DNA of 10,064 nucleotides from JAIVJN01 sp036732565 (GTDB taxonomy: Bacteria > Acidobacteriota > Vicinamibacteria > Vicinamibacterales > UBA2999), in contig DAINCF010000253.1 of the NCBI GenBank assembly GCA_036732565.1, positions 1-10,064 of the forward strand, in the 5' to 3' direction. The notes beneath the pieces were generated by a model. It made no database searches and was not told where the DNA came from. It saw nothing but the letters and a program-made list of their open reading frames with translations. The stretch's first letter is position 1. Each line of letters opens with the position of its first letter. Below, piece after piece: positions 7,401-10,064 of the stretch. A program made the translations under genes and the position numbers.

Positions 7401-7863
7401 TGGTGCGCCGTTCACCGTGTCGGCCAACACGGCGTCGTTGAACGCGCCTGGAAACGCGACACAGCTTGCCGATCAGATCAAGGAGCCCGAGATTCTCGGC
7501 GGCGTCGGTCCCGCCACGCCGTACTTCGACGTGACCGCCTTCCGGCCGGTGACCGAGGCTCGATTCGGCAACTCCGGCTTCAACACGCTCCGCGCCCCGG
7601 GTGTGGCGACGCTGGACACGAGCTTCTTCCGGACGTTCTCGCTGTCGAGCGACGTGCGGATGCAATTCAGGCTCGAAATCTTCAACCTGACGAATCGCGC
7701 GAACTTCGCGGTGCCAGGTGGGCTCAACGTCTCGAATCTCCAGTTGAATCCCGACGGCACCGTCCGCAATCTCAACGGATTCGGCGTGATCAGCGGGACG
7801 AACTCCGTGGGCCGCGAGTACGCCGAGCGCTACGCGCGCGTCGGGTTGCGCCTGACGTTCTAG
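4426..7863 (+). CDS. Oar-like TonB-dependent outer-membrane receptor
   Basis: This 1145-residue protein should form a 22-strand outer-membrane barrel that imports a substrate using TonB-ExbBD energy. A Sec signal ends at ARA|Q (residue 34). Residues about 38-120 are a carboxypeptidase-regulatory-like domain (GTVTDSSGGAIPGATVTI, then YTFTNVAAGTYEI). ENVLVTA (127-133) resembles a TonB box. The plug follows with IPVNGRSFQSLLVLAPGV, a hallmark of Oar-type receptors, and the barrel runs from about residue 255 to the end. The last residues LRLTF end in Phe, as outer-membrane barrels do for Bam recognition. Two close Cys pairs (CWGDEVGIPNSC and CGVAGNDSAC) may be disulfides in surface loops. AGGAGG (4416-4421) lies 4 nt before ATG 4426. 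Length is normal for the family in Acidobacteriota. Oar-like receptors lack a partner SusD lipoprotein, and none is seen here. The substrate is unknown, but shared promoter features with the cytochrome and MFS genes tie it to them. Confidence 0.95.
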   Translation: MKPKFAGGIRCSRSRPVVLLAAILVLTSPIIARAQVLYGSLVGTVTDSSGGAIPGATVTIKQVETNQTRETVANEEGGYTFTNVAAGTYEIVATLEGFQKFSARDVVVQANRAVRVDARLSVGTLEENVLVTAQQLLQTETAAVQTQLTKQTIENIPVNGRSFQSLLVLAPGVAQPNYFQTGGINNPSRSMQISVNGAPNQNTVVRIDGVSATNQWIEGLQSYSPGMEAIETVNVVTSSFDADQGMAGGASVNVQIKSGTNAVQGLAFEYLTTAALRSRNYFLPEDQEKTKDDKNVFGGTLGGPIKRDKLFFFVSVESTLQRSVGGPYATQASGSATQFLSLPPDSIRGGDFTQTGTVIYDPLTGNADGSGRTPFPGNVIPANRINPVARNLLAHLPSPQYPGAANNYFATPKYNSDFHKIDTKLTWNASNKLNINGRFSYLPANEHAWGLYPGVGQEFNPLALGTTLNSNVTSSSITATSILTPTFVIDGIFGFTRQHTYQEPPGPKTCWGDEVGIPNSCQPGQRDYVLPRIDFGNQNWSSWGNGTRVNDNTGSVFDYLDPQYQWVVNATWNKGSHNVKFGADVHRLEMNHYEVTSSFFNFSGGSTALADGAAPNLYNSFADFLLGLPNQRQSSLDTPLLNDDSGGDQERPLTLRSWEYGLYIRDQWQLNRKLTLSLGLRWEYYPVSVRSDRGMEVFDFATNQLRICGVAGNDSACGVKVQKDLFTPRIGVAYRAKESLVFRAGFSRNPQNNNMGRGQLRNFPAEIALLSQGANSFANVGSISNGFLPFPALDLASGAILLPPGTGVTTWDPTTTFVRGQITMFNASMQVMLPHNMSAQLAYVGNRQDDIFRNVNVNYGQIGGGAASQPFNQPGLVNGFRTTSAINIVQPLGRVKYDSLQANVTRRMSDGFQLNGSYTYAKATDWWAGNIAIPEYWHLNKGIQGGNTPHKLDISAVYELPVGPGRRFLSDGGVLAALLGDWQVNALFSAASGAPFTVSANTASLNAPGNATQLADQIKEPEILGGVGPATPYFDVTAFRPVTEARFGNSGFNTLRAPGVATLDTSFFRTFSLSSDVRMQFRLEIFNLTNRANFAVPGGLNVSNLQLNPDGTVRNLNGFGVISGTNSVGREYAERYARVGLRLTF

Positions 7864-7868
7864 AAGAC

Positions 7869-7897
7869 CGTGGGGGCCGGTGTCCGCCGCCTCCACG
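7869..7897 (+). terminator. Possible hairpin after the TonB receptor gene
   Basis: CGTGG (7869-7873) and CCACG (7893-7897) close an imperfect GC-rich hairpin that starts 5 nt after the stop codon. There is no T-tract after it. It may mark the transcript end. Confidence 0.3.
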
Positions 7898-7941
7898 CGT
7901 GAGTAACCCGAGGGCGCGAAGGTGACCCGACAATTGCTCTG

Positions 7942-7970
7942 TTGACACCTTGACAGGCCGTCTATACGCT
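7942..7970 (+). promoter_or_regulatory. Promoter of the MFS transporter gene
   Basis: TTGACA (7942-7947) and TACGCT (7965-7970) are 17 nt apart and predict a start near 7977. TATACG (7963-7968) is an alternative -10 at a poorer 15-nt distance. The core TGTTGACA (7940-7947) is shared with the cytochrome and receptor promoters, as is GCTCC after the -10, but the outer AGTT flank and an upstream second site are missing. Confidence 0.6.
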
Positions 7971-7980
7971 CCTGTCGCTT

Positions 7981-7986
7981 GAAGGA
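7981..7986 (+). promoter_or_regulatory. Ribosome binding site fixing the MFS start
   Basis: GAAGGA lies 7 nt before GTG 7994. The in-frame TTG at 7979 has no such site and lies at the predicted transcription start, so GTG 7994 is preferred. Confidence 0.7.
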
Positions 7987-7993
7987 CCGCGTC

Positions 7994-9313
7994 GTGAACT
8001 CATCGTCCACCACTACCGGCGCTGACGCGCCGTCCGTCGCCACGGCCTCGTCGGCGGACGATGCGGCCGTCGCGACCTCCTCGCGGCACGTCGTGCTCGG
8101 CGTCACGTTCGTGATCGCGTTCATCATGTACATCGATCGCTCGGTCATGGGCGCGGCGACGCCCACGATCATGGCCGAGTTCGGTCTCGACAAGATCACG
8201 ATGGGCTGGACGGCGTCCGCCTTCAACTGGGCGTACGCGCTGCTGCAGGTGCCCGGCGGATGGCTGGCCGATCGCTTCGGTCCACGCATCGTGCTTGCCA
8301 TCGCGATCGCCTGGTGGTCGTTGTTCACCGCCGTCACCGGATTGGCCACGGGCGCCGTCTCGCTGGCGATTGCGCGCGGCTTCTTCGGCGCGGGCGAGGC
8401 GGCGGCATTCCCGTCGGCGTCGCGGGCGCTGGTGCCATGGCTCCCGTCGGATCAGCGCGCATGGGGACAGGGATTCCAGCACGCGGGCTCGCGCTTTGGC
8501 GGCGCCGTCGGCCCCGCGCTCGTGATGGTGATGCTCACGCGCTGGGACTGGCGCATCGTCTTCTACCTGCTCGGTGTGTTCGGGGGTGTGTGGGCGCTGA
8601 TTTGGTACGCCTACTACCGCAATACACCCGCGGAACATCCGTGGACGAACGACGCCGAGCGGCGCTTGCTGCCGAAGGTGCCGAACACGAAGAAGCAGTC
8701 CGTGCCGTGGCGCCTCATCCTGCGCAGTCGCGACATCTGGGCGCTCTGCGCGATGTATTTCTGCTACGGGTTCGTCTTGTGGGTCTACCTGCAGTGGCTG
8801 CCGACCTACCTCGTTGAAGCGCGGCAGCTCACCGCGCTCACGGTCGGCATCGGCGCCAGCTTGCCGCTGCTGGCCGCCACCGTATCGAACGCCGCTGGCG
8901 GGTGGGTGTCGGATCACTTCTCGCGCAAGTGGGGACATCGACGCGGCCGCATCAGCGTCTCCGTGTTCGGCTTCCTCGTGGCCGCGGTGAGCCTCCTGCC
9001 CGGCGTCCTCTCCGAGAGTCCGACGACGGCGCTGATCTGGCTGATCGTGGCGCTCATGGGCTTGGAGCTGACCGTGGCGGTGTCGTGGGCCATCTGCATC
9101 GACGTGGGCAATCACTTCAGCGGATCGGTCTCCGGCGTCATGAACACGTTCGGCAACATCGGCGGCGCGCTCTCGGCGGTCGTGGTTGGCTATCTGGCCA
9201 CGCTGTACGGGTGGACGCCGCCGTTCATCCTCGGCAGCGGATTGTGCCTCCTGGCCGCACTCGCCGCGCTGTTCATCGATCCGTCGCGAGCGGCGGTTCA
9301 GCAGGAGACGTAG
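7994..9313 (+). CDS. MFS transporter, ACS-like (anion:cation symporter) family
   Basis: This 439-residue inner-membrane carrier has a Ser/Thr/Ala-rich cytosolic N-terminus of about 32 residues and then about 12 hydrophobic helices in two halves. Helix 1 ends with YIDRSVMGAATPTIMAEFGL (from residue 46), which resembles the Y-x-D-R start of hexuronate, glucarate and other organic-acid carriers of the ACS family (TC 2.A.1.14). The phrase SAFNWAYALLQVPGGWLADR is also typical of that family. MFS motif A appears as GWLADRFGPR (89-98), with a second-half counterpart GGWVSDHFSRKWGHRRGR near residue 302. The likely job is proton- or cation-coupled uptake of a small organic acid or sugar acid. It has its own promoter behind the receptor gene, so receptor and carrier could bring one substrate across both membranes. 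The stop codon lies in a REP-like element. Family is fairly sure; substrate is not. Confidence 0.92.
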   Translation: MNSSSTTTGADAPSVATASSADDAAVATSSRHVVLGVTFVIAFIMYIDRSVMGAATPTIMAEFGLDKITMGWTASAFNWAYALLQVPGGWLADRFGPRIVLAIAIAWWSLFTAVTGLATGAVSLAIARGFFGAGEAAAFPSASRALVPWLPSDQRAWGQGFQHAGSRFGGAVGPALVMVMLTRWDWRIVFYLLGVFGGVWALIWYAYYRNTPAEHPWTNDAERRLLPKVPNTKKQSVPWRLILRSRDIWALCAMYFCYGFVLWVYLQWLPTYLVEARQLTALTVGIGASLPLLAATVSNAAGGWVSDHFSRKWGHRRGRISVSVFGFLVAAVSLLPGVLSESPTTALIWLIVALMGLELTVAVSWAICIDVGNHFSGSVSGVMNTFGNIGGALSAVVVGYLATLYGWTPPFILGSGLCLLAALAALFIDPSRAAVQQET

Positions 9314-9353
9314 CGCAGAAGGTCCGGCTGAAGCCGGACCCCACGTGCGGCAT
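9308..9353. repeat. REP-like element containing the MFS stop codon
   Basis: ACGTAGCGCAG (9308-9318), identical to 874-884 in the inverted repeat copy, is followed by a perfect 8-bp stem GGTCCGGC/GCCGGACC (9321-9328, 9333-9340) with a TGAA loop, then CCACGTGCGGCA, which matches the YACGTRCGGCA tail of the repeats at 722-852. The stem sequence differs from that of the first cluster while the flanks are shared. The TAG stop codon at 9311-9313 is part of GTAG. It may end or protect the MFS transcript; no T-tract follows. Confidence 0.75.
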
Positions 9354-9371
9354 TCAATCGTGGCGTGCGCC

Positions 9372-9386
9372 TTGCGGGGCCCGCAA
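9372..9386. promoter_or_regulatory. Perfect 15-bp dyad before the quinoprotein gene
   Basis: TTGCGGG and CCCGCAA flank a single G, ending 5 nt before the ribosome binding site. It could be an operator or an RNA hairpin near the translation start. No clear -35/-10 pair is seen between the MFS gene and this gene, so the 89-nt gap may be read through from the MFS promoter. Confidence 0.4.
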
Positions 9387-9402
9387 CGCTCGAGGAATCC
9401 TC

Positions 9403-10064
9403 ATGCGTAAGCTTGGAGTGATCGCGTGCCTGTGTTTGTGCTCATACGTCGGACACGCACAAGGGGCCAAGTCTCACGAGTGGCTGACCTGGGGTGGGGA
9501 TTCCGAGCGCACCGGTTGGAATCGCGCCGAGTCCAAGCTGTCGAAGAAGACGGTCGGCCAGCTCGAGTTGAAGTGGAAGGCGCAGATCGATAAGGACGTG
9601 CCGCTCGACATCGAGTCGGGCGCGTCCATGCTCACCGCGCCGCTCGTCGTGCAGGGCGTACGGACCGCGCAAGGCACGAAGACCTTGGTCTACACGCTCG
9701 CGGCATCGAACACGCTTGCCGCTCTCGACGCGCGCACCGGCGCGATCGCATGGCAACGGAAGATCGAAACGACGGTTGAGCCAGCGACCCCCGCCAATTG
9801 GCTGTGCACGAACACGTCCACGGCGACGCCGGTGATCGACAAGGCGAGCGGGCTCATCTATATGATCTCCGCGGACGGCCGGCTGTACGGTCTCACGCTG
9901 GGCGCCGGCGAGCGCAAGATGACCGCCGAGTTCGTGACGCCGTACTCGCGCAATTGGAGCCTGAACCTCGTCGACGGGGTGATTTACACCACCGTGGGTC
10001 GCGGGTGTGGCAATGGCCAGCGACCACCGGCGGAACCCGCGCGCGAGGGCGCCGCCGCGCCGGG
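9403..10064 (+). CDS. PQQ-type beta-propeller quinoprotein, 3' end outside window
   Basis: Only the first 220 codons are present, and the frame is open to the window edge. ATG 9403 has GAGGA (9392-9396) 6 nt upstream. A Sec signal peptide (about residues 1-19, cut near GHA|QG) shows export. EWLTWGGDSERTGWN after it is the usual opening of PQQ-binding-like propeller proteins, where a W-G-D phrase precedes the first blade. ALDARTGAIAW (107-117) is a clear tryptophan-docking motif (AxDxxTGxxxW) and LIYMISADGRLYGLTLGAGE (151-170) is the next blade strand. Cys135 and Cys202 are of unknown role. If PQQ is bound, the protein would be a periplasmic dehydrogenase for an alcohol, aldose or aldehyde, passing electrons to c-type cytochromes. 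If not, it is a structural BamB-like propeller. The calcium- and PQQ-binding residues that would decide lie mostly beyond the edge. Confidence 0.88.
   Translation, partial: MRKLGVIACLCLCSYVGHAQGAKSHEWLTWGGDSERTGWNRAESKLSKKTVGQLELKWKAQIDKDVPLDIESGASMLTAPLVVQGVRTAQGTKTLVYTLAASNTLAALDARTGAIAWQRKIETTVEPATPANWLCTNTSTATPVIDKASGLIYMISADGRLYGLTLGAGERKMTAEFVTPYSRNWSLNLVDGVIYTTVGRGCGNGQRPPAEPAREGAAAP

Noticed and set aside
7979..7993. TTG 7979 as the MFS start
   Set aside because: It lies at the predicted transcription start and lacks a ribosome binding site; GAAGGA is correctly placed for GTG 7994.
9403..9430. Lipoprotein signal (VIAC at residues 6-9) in the quinoprotein
   Set aside because: The Cys comes after only eight residues, too early for a normal lipobox; a Sec signal cut after GHA fits better.

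Overview
The window is GC-rich, coding-dense DNA whose convincing genes all lie on the plus strand. The gene set is an Oar-like TonB-dependent receptor with a carboxypeptidase-regulatory N-domain, an octaheme c-type cytochrome with TPRs, a Tat-exported beta-propeller, an ACS-type MFS carrier and a PQQ-type quinoprotein. Together with REP-like 'GGCCTGAAGGCC' extragenic palindromes, this fits a soil or freshwater Acidobacteriota, most likely the Vicinamibacteria lineage. That placement is inference from gene content and style; no rRNA or marker gene is present.

Layout. 1-59 holds a perfect 28-bp palindrome. 60-728 encodes a conserved-looking 222-residue protein with one N-terminal membrane helix and no recognised function. 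722-899 is a cluster of three direct and one inverted copies of a REP-like palindromic repeat; the stop codon of the preceding gene lies in the first copy. 900-1064 is a regulatory region with a strong sigma70-like promoter. 1065-3002 encodes an octaheme cytochrome and 3036-4070 a Tat-exported beta-propeller protein; the 33-nt gap and good ribosome binding site suggest one transcript. 4071-4425 is a second regulatory region. 4426-7863 encodes the TonB-dependent receptor. 7994-9313 encodes an MFS transporter with its own promoter. A further REP-like element at 9308-9353 contains the MFS stop codon. 9403 to the window end is the 5' part of a quinoprotein gene.

How the genes may work together. 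The products span every envelope layer: an outer-membrane receptor, three exported proteins (multiheme cytochrome, Tat propeller, quinoprotein) and an inner-membrane organic-anion-type carrier. A plausible reading is a uptake and periplasmic oxidation system for one small organic substrate, with electrons passing through c-type hemes. The substrate cannot be read from the sequence.

The strongest unexplained signal is regulatory. The cytochrome and receptor genes have nearly identical promoters (TTGACA, 18-nt spacer, TATGCT, with a 15-nt -10 block differing at one base). Their -35 boxes lie in a TGTnnACA dyad. A second copy of the same motif (TTGTnnACAGTT) lies 74-75 bp upstream of each. The MFS promoter carries the core TGTTGACA only. 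This suggests an undescribed local regulon with paired operators. No transcription factor gene, tRNA, rRNA, CRISPR array or transposase was seen.
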